From: Adiantum capillus-veneris
Lineage: Eukaryota > Streptophyta > Polypodiopsida > Polypodiales > Pteridaceae
Direction of reading: 5' to 3'
Assembly: GCA_014529385.2 (NCBI GenBank)
Contig: CM043967.1
Span: forward strand, 132,061,182 to 132,121,181
Length of the DNA stretch: 60,000 nucleotides
Shown: positions 34,522 to 48,405 of the stretch, piece after piece
Numbering within the stretch: the first letter of the stretch is position 1
Layout: each line of letters opens with the position of its first letter
Program-made: the position numbers and the translations under genes
Notes under the pieces: model-generated
Databases searched by the model: none
What the model saw: only the letters and a program-made list of their open reading frames with translations
What the model was told of the DNA's origin: nothing

Positions 34522-35217
34522 GAGTTTGTGGACGACTGCAAGATAGGAGCACTTAAATAAGCAACTCAATCTCCTTGCGGATAGCCATTACATAATTTAA
34601 TCATTGAATGTGTTCTTTTTCCAAAAGCACATTGACCACATAAAGAATGATCTTAGCTTCACATCATCAGCAATCCTTTGTTTGCAAGAAACAAAACATC
34701 AAAATGACAGAAACTTGCTTGGACCAAACTTTCAACACATACACCATCACAATGGGTATGGTCTATAAATGTATCACAAAACTTGCATGAAGTTGGGCAA
34801 CAAATCTTTTTTCTCATCACCAAGACTTGAGATAATAGAAGCCTTTTCCTCCATAGCCATTGGCAATAGCATTCACGTTGTGAATGTCTACAAATCACCC
34901 AAGGCATGAAAACAGCCATTGCTTTCACAATTGCAAACCTTGCTGGAAGCCATTGATAGCAACATTTTGAGCATTATCATTGGGGACATCAACATTCACA
35001 TCAATCAAACAAATAACCAATACAAACAACTGCATGGTTTTCTCCACAAAAACAACTATACCCAAAAAATCCAAGAAACAATGACTATCTACAACTTGAT
35101 CCTTGACCATATCTAGGTGAGAAACCCAATACCGAATTCTATGTGCGCAACAAGATTTTGCTTTTGGTCTGATCACTCATCAATATACATACTCCTCCCA
35201 AAATAAAAACCAGATTT
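34522..35217 (+). pseudogene. Helitron C-terminal AP-endonuclease-like (EEP) domain
   Basis: Directly after the LTR the DNA reads, with a few stops, as an endonuclease/exonuclease/phosphatase fold: FFFQKHIDHIKNDL, ILCLQETK (catalytic Glu, 34688-34690), NGYGL, HVVNVYKSP, IIIGDINIHINQ (Asp/Asn near 34985-34993) and a C-terminal SDHSSIYI (SDH at 35168-35176). Stops lie near 34610, 34760 and 35114. It has the orientation and position expected for the part of a Helitron protein beyond the helicase. The alternative is a separate LINE endonuclease fragment. It ends at the LINE that starts at about 35218. Confidence 0.8.
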
Positions 35218-35226
35218 GTAGTCTCC

Positions 35227-35805
35227 TTGGCTAAACAGGATCAAGCTTGGGCTATCATGATCAGAGATATGATAGAAGCAGCTAAACTTGGCTCAAAAGG
35301 TGGAAAGTGGAGAGGGGTAGAGGTTCATGACAAACTATTAGCCCCAACGTGGTATACCCTAAAGTCTGGGGGGCAGTTCAGGGGAATTGGTAAGAAAATG
35401 CAGCAGAGCAACAGGAGTCCTAAAGTGGGGGGAAGAAACAAGATACTTCAAGAACTCCATTTTGCACTAGTCCCCCTAGCTTTCCAAAGTTGTAGATCCG
35501 CCACAAAATCCCTATTGGATAGAAATAGGCAAGAAACTAAGGGTCTGAATCGACTTGGGCACTTTTGGGATAGTGAAATCAAGAGCTAGAAAACCATTGA
35601 CCTTCTGGGAACCCAATACCAACTTAATGGCTTGGAGGTTTTGCTAGTCAACAAAGTGATGAAAGAGCTTGACAATGTAGTGATGCCAATCTGTGGATCG
35701 AAATTTGATGGGAAAGCCTGGAAACGGCCCGGAAGCAGTCTCTTATGGAAAACCCATTCTAAAGGCATATATCATACAATGATGCACAAGAAGAATTGGT
35801 CTAGC
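35227..35805 (+). pseudogene. LINE ORF2 fragment, left piece
   Basis: The translation AKQDQAWAIMIRDMIEAAKL, GGKWRGVEVHDKLLAP and LLDRNRQETKGLNRLGHFW corresponds to the segment after the RT domain in the first LINE (7187-7560). An in-frame stop lies at 35587, after which 35632-35805 continues in another frame. It ends exactly where the LTR element starts. Confidence 0.88.
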
Positions 35806-35924
35806 TGTCAGGCCAAGGGCCAGGATGGACATGCGGTCAAGGGGCGCTATATTTAGGGGCTAGGAGTCTATATATGGCACGGTTGGGTGGAGAGTTGCAT
35901 GGTCCAGTCCCCCGCGGTCTTACA
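35806..35924 (+). repeat. 5' LTR (119 bp) of LARD-like element
   Basis: It runs from TGTCAGGCCAAGGGCC to CCGCGGTCTTACA, with CTATATATGG as a likely TATA region. It matches the 3' LTR apart from a 12-base indel near the start and a few substitutions. The primer site TGGTATCAGAACAAGG begins at 35926. Confidence 0.92.
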
Positions 35925-39998
<4,074 letters not shown>

Positions 39999-40320
39999 TG
40001 TTGAGATGTCGAGCTCTACATCTTGAGCTGGCATCCACTACGGGTCTTGGCCGCTTACGACATTTACTCACTGGCGCGTTAGGTGACCGACACGGAGGAT
40101 CTCTGCCAGTGATTCTACAGCTGGACTACACTTATTGTGCCAGCCTAGTATGCTTCTAGCGTGTTCACACTTAGTGACCGCATGTACATATGTGCTACTT
40201 TTCAGCTTTAGCACTTAGTCATTTTGTACTCTCTTTTCTGTGAAGAAGAAGAAGAAGCTTTCCATCTCTGTGTGCTTTGTGCTTGTCTTGTGTAGCTCTC
40301 TTGCATCCTCATTCTTTACA
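39999..40320 (+). repeat. Copia 5' LTR
   Basis: 322 bp. Differences from the 3' copy are all in the first ~210 bases; the last ~115 bases, including the AAGAAGAAGAAG stretch, are identical. Confidence 0.96.
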
Positions 40321-40333
40321 TGGTATCAGAGCC
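40321..40333 (+). other. Copia primer binding site (tRNA-iMet)
   Basis: TGGTATCAGAGCC, an exact plant initiator-Met-type primer site, abuts the LTR end. Confidence 0.95.
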
Positions 40334-40634
40334 TGGTGCAGGCAAGAGAGGCTAAGAGAGCAAGAGCATCACAATCCCTTTGTTCGCAATCCACGACCAG
40401 ATGCCGAAGGTGCCTCGCGCAGCGAAAAAAAAATTTTGGGGTTTTTCGCACAAGTTTCTGAACAGGTCTCCAAAGTGCATTATACAGAGATTTACTGTAC
40501 AAGTACAGTGGTTGTATGTATGCTTGATTGTGGACACTCGTTGAGTGTAGAAAGCGTTACAGGTACCACGATAGCAGGTTCAGCAGATTTGCAGGTTTTT
40601 GTAGATTGCAGCTATTTTGTCTTAGTGCTTCAAG

Positions 40635-42060
40635 ATGTCTGACGGTTTCAGTCAGATTGTTACTGAGAAGCTTGAGAAAAATAACTACCTTGCATGGAAG
40701 TTCAGAATAACAAATTTCCTAAAAGGAAAAGGTTATTGGGACTATGTAGAAGGAGACAATGAAAAGGAACCAGAGATTCCCGAGGCAAATGCTACAGCAG
40801 AACAAAGGAAAGCTTTGAGGGACTGGCAACAAGGCCAGAGCAAAGTGATGTATTGGCTTTCTATGAGCATCACAGATGGCATGATGGGCTATCTACAGGA
40901 TGCTGAAACCCCCGCCATTGCATGGAGAAACTTAGGCAGAGTGTTCGAGGTGAACACCAAGGCCAGGAAGCTTCAACTAAAGTCGGAGCTAAATCAGGTT
41001 AAGAGGAACAACCTCTTATGCTTTGAAGATCAAGAGTATCATTGAAGCTCTTGGATCTATTAAAGTCTCAGTGGAAGACGATGACATTGTCCGTGCATGC
41101 TTGGATGGTCTAGGAGATGAGTATGTACATTTCAGGTCTTCCATGAATACAAGAGACGACATCCCCGTGTTCCAAGATTTGATTTCTATGCTTATTCTGG
41201 AGGAGAAGAACCTTGACACATCTTCCTCTCATGGCAGAAATAATTCTGAACAGGCCTTCTATTCTAACTCCAACAGAGGTAGAGGTAGAGGTTGTGGTCG
41301 AGGCCCAAGGGGTTGCAGGGGCCAATTTCTGGAAGGTCAATCAAATCAAAACAATACAGGTGGCAGGGGAAACCAGTCTCAAGGCAGGGGGAGTCAAAGA
41401 GGTCGTGGTGCAGGATCAAGCAGGCAGCAACATACTCCAGATAGCAGAGAATGTTGGACTTGTGGTGAAAGAGATCACATGTCACGTGACTGTCCAAAGG
41501 GAAAAGCAAGTGGAAAGAGAGAACAAGGCAACTATGCATCTACTAGCAGAGATGTGGATGACAGCAAAAACGAGTGCATGTTTGTTATGCAGCATGTAAT
41601 GAATACAATGACTGCAGAGAATTCCACCCAAGATGATGTTTGGTATGTGGATTCAGGTGCCTCTAATCACATGACGTCTCGTGGAGAGTGGTTTAGAGAT
41701 ATGCGCAAACCAGATGTGCCAGGCTATGTGCAGACAGGAGATGACACAGCTCACCCCATTGCTCATGTAGGGGACATACCTCTAAATACGAAGAGTGGGA
41801 AATCAAAGTACTTAGCAGATGTACTTCATGTCCCAAACATTACAAAGAATCTTGTTTCTGTTGGACAAATGGTTGAGCAGGGTTTGCAGGTTTGCTTCAA
41901 TCCAAATGGTTGTTATGTAGAAGATTTCCAGAATGGCTGTAAGCTGATCACAGAGGGAAAATGTGTGGGCAGAATGTTTACGCTGAATGTAGACATGCCT
42001 GAGGTAAAAGCTGCATTATTTGCACAGGGCACAGGTGTTGTGGCTGATGTTGACATTTGG
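40635..42060 (+). pseudogene. Copia gag-protease
   Basis: The ATG at 40635 opens gag (MSDGFSQIVTEKLEKNNYLA; YLAWKFRITNFLKGKGYWDY). Near 41008-41014 a small deletion shifts the frame, and coding continues as LKIKSIIEALGSIKVSVEDD from about 41020. A Gly/Arg-rich linker leads to a CCHC knuckle, CWTCGERDHMSRDCP (about 41455-41500). The protease carries WYVDSGASNHMTSRG, with the usual copia DSGAS active site, near 41641. Gag would form the particle and protease would cleave the polyprotein. Only the one frame lesion is seen in this half. Confidence 0.93.
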
Positions 42061-44968
42061 CACAAACGCATTGGCCATGTCAATGAGTAGAGATTGCGCA
42101 GCATGCAATCAAAACAGATTGTAAAAGGTTTGCCCAAATTCAAGGTGGATGGTATGCATAAAGTGTGTGCAGCATGCCAGTTTGGAAAACAGTCAAAGGG
42201 CTCATTTCCACATGAGCGCAATGTATGTAAAAAGCCACTTGAGGTGGTGCACACAGATGTTTGGGGTCCAACCGATACTGCAAGTATACATGGTTGCAGG
42301 TATTATGTCTCTTTCATTGATGACTATACAAGGAAAGTATGGGTCTACTTCATGCGTAACAAAAGTGAAGTGTTTGGTCACTTTCAAGACTTCAAAGTCA
42401 TGATTGAGAAGGAGACAGATATGCAAATCAAGAAATTGAGGTCAGATGGAGGGGGAGAGTACTTCTCCAATGATTTTTCAGATTTTCTACGAATGCATGG
42501 TATACGCAGGCAGTTTACATGCAGATATACTCCACAACAGAATGGGGTCGCAGAAAGGAAAAACAGGCACATTGCAGAGGTTGCACGTGCATTGATGAAT
42601 GAGAAGAACATGCCTCATCATTTCTGGACTGAAGCCGTAAATACAGCTGTGTACATTATGAACAGGAAACCTACAGCTGCGGTGCATGATGTAACACCTG
42701 AGGAAAAGTTTACAGGTACAAAGCCTGATTTGGCAAACTTGAAAGTGTTTGGCTGCATAGCTTACGTGCATGTACCAGATGAGTTGCGTAGGAAATTGGA
42801 TCCTAAAGCCGAGAAATGTATTCTTGTGGGATATTCCCTTGAACAAAAGGGGTACAGGTGCTACAATCCTACTACACGAGAGTTACGAGTGAGCAGAGAT
42901 GTAGTCTTTGATGAGATGAGCAGCTGGTACAGTAATGCACATGGCACTATTGGGGCTGATGTAAAAGATGATGTGGTTGTACAAAATGTGAGGCCACAGT
43001 CACAGGTTTTGAGTGGACCACAAGAGTCCTCTTCTCGTGGCTCTATTGAGAAACCATGGAATGGTAGACTACGTACGCAGGTTACTCCACCAACAGGTAC
43101 AGGGAATGTATCACGAAAAGGAAAGGAAAAGGTTGATGAACCTCCCTTTATGGCTGATGCATCATCAGGTTTTTCACATGTAGACATGGATTCAGATGGT
43201 TCTGAACAAAGTCTTGATGAGGAATTTGGAATTCCGGCTGTCAGGACACCTGGTGTAAGGAAAGTACAAGAAGATGCTAGAGGGCAAAGGAGTGACCCAG
43301 GACCGTGCAGATCTAATAGAGTCAGAAATCTAGTTCAAAAATTGACTTATGATGGGTATCTAGCGCATCACCAAGCCTACATGGCTAAGGTCATACAGGA
43401 TGTGGAGCCCACATGTTTTGACGATGCAGTTGGAAATGTGCATTGGGATGATGCAATGAATGAAGAGATGGCTGCATTGGAAGCAAACGACACATGGGAG
43501 TTGGTGCCATTGCCTAGTGGCAAGAAAGCTATTGGCTGTAAATGGGTGTATAAAACCAAGCATAAGGCTGATGGTAACATTGAGCGTCACAAGGCAAGGC
43601 TGGTCGCAAAGGGTTATGCTCAGACGTATGGCTTAGACTATGAGGAGACCTTTGCTCCAGTGGCAAAGATGACGACTGTGAGAGCTGTCATAGCAGTGGC
43701 TGCATCTAGAGGATGGATTATGCATCAAATGGATGTAAAGAATACCTTCTTGAATGGTGAGTTGCAAGAGGAAGTGTATATGGATCAGCCACCTGGTTAT
43801 GTCGATCCAGGTTACCCAGATTATGTATGCAGGCTTCTCAAAGCTTTGTATGGTTTGAAGCAGGGCTCTAGAGCATGGTATGACAGGATTGCCAAGTATC
43901 TTGTCAGTATTGGTTTTAGGAGAGCTCATGCTGATCATTCACTCTATGTACGTGAGAGTGATGTGGGGATTGTGGTCATTACCATATATGTAGATGACCT
44001 TATTATTGTGGGTGACAATGCTAAGGAGATTGACCATGTGAAGGGTCTTACAGGAGTTTGAAATGAAAGATTTGGGCGAGTTGTGCTACTTTCTTGGCAT
44101 TGAGGTGATCAGGACTCCAGAGGGTGTATGGCTGTCACAGAGACAGTATGCTTTGGACATGTTGTCAAAGTATGGTATGGCTGATTGTAAGCCAATTTCT
44201 ATTCCCTTGGATGTGAATGCAAAGCTGAGTGCAGAGAAGGGTGATGTTGTTGAGGATGTCAACATGTACAGGAAGATTGTGGGTAGTCTAATCTACTTGA
44301 CTATCACGAGGCCAGAATTGAGCTACACAGTAGGCTTGGAGAGTCAGTTCATGCAGCTTCCGAGGAAGCCACATTTGGATGGAGTACGACGCACACTTAG
44401 GTATGTGCAAGGTACTCTTGACTACGCATTGTTCTATGCAGCAGATGCACCATTAGCATTGTATGGGTATACAGATGCAGATTGGGCAGGTAGCATTGTT
44501 GATAGGAGATCTATGAGTGGCTTCATGTTCTCTTTTGGGAGTGTTGCTGTTACTTGGAGCAGCAAAAAGCAGCCTACATTTGCTTTATCGAGCACAGAGG
44601 CCGAGTACAGAGGTGCAGCAGTTGCGGCGTGCGAGGTAGCTTGGCTACGCACATTACTTGAGGACTTAGGAGTGCAGGTGGACCAGCAGATTTTCATCCA
44701 TTGTGACAACCTCAGCAGCATGCAGTTGGCTAGGAACCCAGTGTTCCATGCCAGGACCAAACACATAGAGGTCCATTACCACTACGTTCGAGAGCGAGTG
44801 TTAGCGGGCAACATCGACTTGGTCTACGTCAGCACAGAGAAGCAGATAGCGGATATCTTTACCAAGGCCCTCGGAGCTGAGAAGCTTCGACGTTTCCGGA
44901 CTATGCTTGGACTCTACGACATGCAGAGCTCGAGGGGGAGTGTTGAGATGTCGAGCTCTACATCTTGA
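42040..44968 (+). pseudogene. Copia integrase-RT-RNase H
   Basis: The integrase starts at DIWHKRIGHVNE (zinc His) and meets a TAG at 42088, then continues in the same frame with CAACQFGKQ, VVHTDVWGP, YVSFIDDYTRKVWVYF, RSDGGGEYFS and QNGVAERKNRHI (D,D,E catalytic set). RT follows (WELVPLPSGKKAIGCKWVYK, QMDVKNTFLNGELQEEVYM, TIYVDDLIIVGD). A one-base frameshift near 44045 is passed, then RNase H (YGYTDADWAGSIVDRRS, SSTEAEYRGAAVAACE, ARTKHIEVHYHYVRE). It ends at 44968, inside the 3' LTR start. One nonsense codon and one frameshift separate this from an open frame. Confidence 0.95.
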
Positions 44969-45262
44969 GCTGGCATCCACTACGGGTCTTGGCCGCTTAC
45001 GACATTTACTCACTGGCGCGTTAGGTGACCGACACGAAGGATCTCTGCCAGTGATTCTACAGTTGGACTACACTTATAGTGCCAACCTAGTACGCTTCTA
45101 GAGTGTTCACACTTAGTGACCACATGTACATATGTGCTACTTTTCAGCTTTAGCACTTAGTCATTTTGTACTCTCTTTTCTGTGAAGAAGAAGAAGAAGC
45201 TTTCCATCTCTGTGTGCTTTGTGCTTGTCTTGTGTAGCTCTCTTGCATCCTCATTCTTTACA
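44941..45262 (+). repeat. Copia 3' LTR
   Basis: 322 bp, the same length as the 5' LTR. It follows GAGCTCGAGGGGGAG. The pol stop codon lies within its first 28 bases. Confidence 0.96.
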
Positions 45263-46225
45263 GTTGTCACATTCTATTATGGTCCAACTTTGTTGCAAGA
45301 TTTTCACGTAAGTATCGTGGAAAGTCTCCTCATGGAATTGCGGTTTGGATATGTTTGTGTTAAATGCATGCACACTAGGTGTTATGGGCCCTAGTGTTTA
45401 ACACAAATTTATTTGGAGCGGCATGCAAATCCATGGACTTTATTCTTTCTGCACCCTTTTTCATTGCTAGTGCAATCTCTCTTGCAGATTTTGTATGAGT
45501 TTACACCCTGCCATACAAGGTGATGGCTAAGTATGGATGTTAGTGATTGGTTGTTGGAACCTCAAATCTACATTCAACCTAGTTGGTTGTCTCCATTCCA
45601 TATCGAGTATATGGCTGGATACTCAATGATTGAGTCATAGTTTGTCGTCAGTCGTGGAAGACTGTCTCTAAGTGGTTGGGGAAAGTACCTCACTCTTACA
45701 ACTGTTATTCATCCCACGTTGGATGGGCAGCTCACAAATATTCTATTTAGTACTAAAGGATATGCTAAGCGCATACGTTAGTAAACCGTGCTAAAGGATC
45801 TGCTAAGAGCGTACGTTAGCACAATGCATTCTGAATAGGTGGTTCTCTCCTTATTCTAGAATTTGCTTCGGTTAGGTTTTCAACTTTGAACACCTGTTGT
45901 GGTGGGGTTGGATACCGACAGTTTCATAAGTCAAGGACTTAGTAGGTGTGCTGACAGAGTATGTTGGAATGTAACCTTTGTTAGGGGTGAACATGTGGTT
46001 CTGTGTGTTCCAAAAGGTTCAGAAGTCTGACATGAGGACACTCCCTATTCTATCTTTCAGTAGCTATGAGCTTTTCAAGATACTCACATGAGTTATCATG
46101 AGTTACCATTTAGATACGGGTGGTTGCAAAAGGACAACAATGTTGAAAATCAAGATGTTGCTCTTGGTTTCATTGAACCTCCTCATTGCACCAGGTATCG
46201 GTCATATGGACAATTGGCCCGTGTA
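45263..46225 (+). other. Right interior of LARD-like element
   Basis: Unrecognised DNA resuming the 89-bp repeat after the copia. No pol motif is seen until the chromodomain tail. GCTAAG..CGTACGTTAG-type short repeats occur near 45765-45820. Confidence 0.55.
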
Positions 46226-46317
46226 AAGGATGCCAATAAGGAAAACATCAGTGTTCTTACGAAGATACTACCACTTGTGTTTTCGAGGACGAAAACGCTT
46301 CTCCAAGGGGGGAGTAA
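46226..46317 (+). pseudogene. Chromodomain tail of a Ty3/gypsy pol
   Basis: The strings NKENISVLTK and, one frame over, the codons for FEDENASPRGE correspond to the last ~30 residues of the chromovirus pol at 56500-56580 (ENISDLKKKFPTFVFEDENS). A frameshift separates the two halves. It sits directly against the purine tract and 3' LTR, as in the related complete element, showing that this non-autonomous element derives from a chromovirus. Confidence 0.75.
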
Positions 46318-46448
46318 TGTCAGGCCAAGGGCAGGGCCAAGGGCCACAATGGACATGCGGTCAAGGGGCGCTATATTTAGGGGCTAGGTGTCTATATATG
46401 GCACGGTTGGGTGGAGAGTTGCATGGTCCAGTCCCCCGCGGTCTTGCA
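46318..46448 (+). repeat. 3' LTR (131 bp) of LARD-like element
   Basis: It runs from TGTCAGGCCAAGGGCAG to CCGCGGTCTTGCA. CTAGC follows and the LINE resumes. Confidence 0.92.
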
Positions 46449-46997
46449 CTAGCCCCCTTAACAAGATATAGAAAAAACAATGGCCGGAGGAAAGGTGGGA
46501 GCAAGTACTGGAGAACATCTGGAATCCAAAGGTTCCGCAGCACATGAAGTATTTCTGTGGAGGTAATTTGGGGTGCTCTACCGACGAGGGTGAAGATTCA
46601 AGAGAGAGGGATTGGGACAGATCGATGCTTGGGGTGCAAGTTGGCTAGGGAAGATCTGGCCCACCTATTCATGGAATGCCCAGCTATGAGAGGCCTCGTA
46701 GGAAAAATATGCAAATGGGTCCAAAGGACATGGAAAATTGGTTTTTTCAACACTGATTTATTCCTTGGAGATAAGAATTTGGAAAGTCCTGCCCTCCTCA
46801 TCAACACTCAAATTGTTAAGTACTTCTTCTTACATAATGTATGGCAAACAAGGAATCGCCGTGTGTTTGAAGGAGATCCTGAGGGGGCAAGCTTTGCAAA
46901 AATTATACAAGAAAACAAAGAGCTAATATGGACGCTCAAACGTGAGCAAAACTCAAATGATTGGTTTAGGATTACGTATTCCTTGTATCAAGGATAA
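46449..46997 (+). pseudogene. LINE ORF2 fragment, right piece (zf-RVT)
   Basis: The frame open from 46557 to 46997 is the C-terminal zf-RVT region: WGALPTRVKIQERGIGTDRC, then CLGCKLAREDLAHLFMEC. Both Cys pairs and the His are present, unlike the first LINE copy where the last Cys is lost. Just upstream, NIWNPKVPQHMK reads in a shifted frame. The A-rich 3' end lies at about 47139-47150. Confidence 0.92.
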
Positions 46998-47397
46998 GGG
47001 GGCAGGCCATTAGGGATGGCTCCCCAAATAGCCGATGTAATTATGGTCTCTTGATGATGTCATGGCTCGGCATGAGCATGGCAAGATCTTGTCATTTTTT
47101 GGGATGATCAGTATAATTCACTCACAATTGTGAGTTTTGTATAAAAAAATAAAAAAATCGAGGGATCAAACTCCTATGAATGGACTCCTTAATTTCTTGT
47201 TCTTTAAGATCTTTTTGAAATTATAAGCAAGACCCATTTAATATATTAAATCCGAAAGGACATTTAAGGTAAGTCCCGATCATCGATCATCACTGAAAAC
47301 ATTAAAAGTATATCTACTTGATCTATCTCTAATGGCTCTATTTTCACTTTTCAATACACAAAATCTTCCCAAAATGCTTCAACATTCCTAATGCCTA

Positions 47398-47463
47398 GGA
47401 TTTGACCTCAACACGTAGAGACTATAAAGAGAAGCTTAACCACTAGGCTATTCGCCTTGGCTG
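47398..47463 (-). ncRNA. tRNA-derived SINE head with box A and box B
   Basis: On the minus strand TAGCCTAGTGGTTAAG (47435-47450) fits the RNA polymerase III box A, and GAGGTCAAATCC (47398-47409) fits box B, about 25 bases downstream. The order, spacing and the intervening CTCTACGTGTT are typical of plant tRNA-derived SINE heads rather than a working tRNA, since no cloverleaf closes. The SINE body would extend leftward to about 47250 or beyond; its tail and TSD are not located. Confidence 0.65.
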
Positions 47464-47506
47464 CCCTTAGGAATCCTTTGAGCACTAATTTAAAAACCCC
47501 CCCTCT

Positions 47507-47507
<1 letters not shown>

Positions 47508-47550
<43 letters not shown>
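47508..47550. repeat. C43 homopolymer
   Basis: Forty-three C in a row, followed by ACACACACCCC. Confidence 0.95.
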
Positions 47551-48299
47551 ACACACACCCCAAAACTAATTAATGGTTTCTAAAAAACTCGTTCAGGGCA
47601 CCTATTTTAACTCTCTGCCAAGGCTTTTTTTTAGAAAGCCAAAAAGTGTTTGTTGAATTGGAAAAGTGAATACTTCAAAAGTGAGGACTTTCTTTGTACT
47701 AGGCCTCGGACACATGTTTTGATGGACGCGGAGTCAAAGGCGAGCACAAGTAACGAGCAAATGGGTGGGGGAGTCGACGATGCTTTTTTTTTGTAAAGAG
47801 ATCGAAAAGGAAAGAAAGAGAAGGGAACTTTGGCGTGGAGACATTGGAGTGGATTGGGTGCCAAGAAAAGAGGCCTCTCTCTCTCTCTCTCTCTCTCTTC
47901 CATAGGATAGGCCACTCAGTCGTCTTTATAAAACCTTTTTTGCCAAATCAAAGAGACCACTTGTCCACCATCGATAACGTATGTATCAATGGCAAAAAAT
48001 TTGCACCGTTAGCTAACCACCTCCCTATGGCCTTATAGAGGCTTAAAAAAGCACTTGAAAGCATTGTAAGACATTGAGAAAACAAAAAATAAATAAGGAT
48101 GCTAAAGATTGTGTGTGGCCCAAATCTCAATGTCCCTCCTTAAAGAGAGAGAGAGAGAGAGAGAGAGAGGTCCACCAATGTCAACACCCTCTCGAAAGAA
48201 CCTACCAAAAATAGTTTGTCCCTACGTGACAGCAATCAACAACCTTTATCCAATGGTCCACAATTGCACCAAAACCAACCCTTTACTAAGACCTTATGC

Positions 48300-48358
48300 T
48301 TTTTTCTTTTTTTCTTTTTGCAAAACTCACCACAGTGAGCGAGTAGATTAAAACAAAT
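48300..48358 (-). mobile_element. Ultra-short (~59 bp) antisense LINE 3' end with TSD
   Basis: A T-rich run (poly(A) on the minus strand) and then TTGCAAAACTCACCACAGTGAG match, antisense, the LINE 3' terminus CTCACAATTGTGAGTTTGCAA. AAGACCTTATGC (48288-48299) and AAGGCCTTATGC (48359-48370) flank it as an 11-of-12 target-site duplication. A paralogous stretch near 49397-49420 (TACTCAGGCCTTATGCAATTCC) lacks the insert and serves as an empty site. Confidence 0.8.
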
Positions 48359-48405
48359 AAGGCCTTATGCTAAAGAGTGAAAAGAGAGATACTAAGTAAC
48401 TCCTT

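Larger units (their letters stand above)
12296..35217 (+). mobile_element. Helitron (Rep, PIF1 helicase, AP-endonuclease-like), interrupted at 16461-34521
   Basis: Rep-associated N domain (13248-13817), middle region (to 14956), PIF1-type helicase (15151-16460) and an EEP endonuclease domain (34522-35217) all read rightward. The helicase C-terminus stops at 16460 where an 18-kb LTR element begins. At 34522, just past that element, coding resumes in a consistent frame. The outer Helitron ends (5' TC, 3' hairpin with CTRR) are not identified. The right side is cut by, or adjoins, a LINE at 35218. Multiple stops and frameshifts make it inactive. Confidence 0.8.
39999..45262 (+). mobile_element. 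Young, nearly complete Ty1/copia retrotransposon
   Basis: Both LTRs are 322 bp (39999-40320, 44941-45262), start TGTTGAGATG and end TTTACA, and differ at 7 positions by eye (about 2.2%). The primer site TGGTATCAGAGCC follows immediately (40321). The polypurine tract CTCGAGGGGGAG directly precedes the 3' LTR. The coding order gag, protease, integrase, RT, RNase H is complete. The site retains only GTT as an exact duplication: left flank GGGTT, right flank GTTGT. This is shorter than the usual 5 bp and implies a small loss. Confidence 0.96.
47151..48287. other. Intergenic DNA with SINE head and microsatellites
   Basis: No protein is recognised. It contains the tRNA-like SINE head (47398-47463, minus), a C43 tract, a short CT run (about 47877-47898) and a GA run (about 48145-48170). 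Confidence 0.6.

Noticed and set aside
35218-35220. LINE target-site duplication for the second LINE copy
   Set aside because: Flanks before 35218 and after 47150 share only A-rich bases; no convincing repeat could be aligned.
47398-47463. Functional tRNA gene
   Set aside because: Box A and B are present but no acceptor stem or anticodon arm closes; a SINE head fits better.
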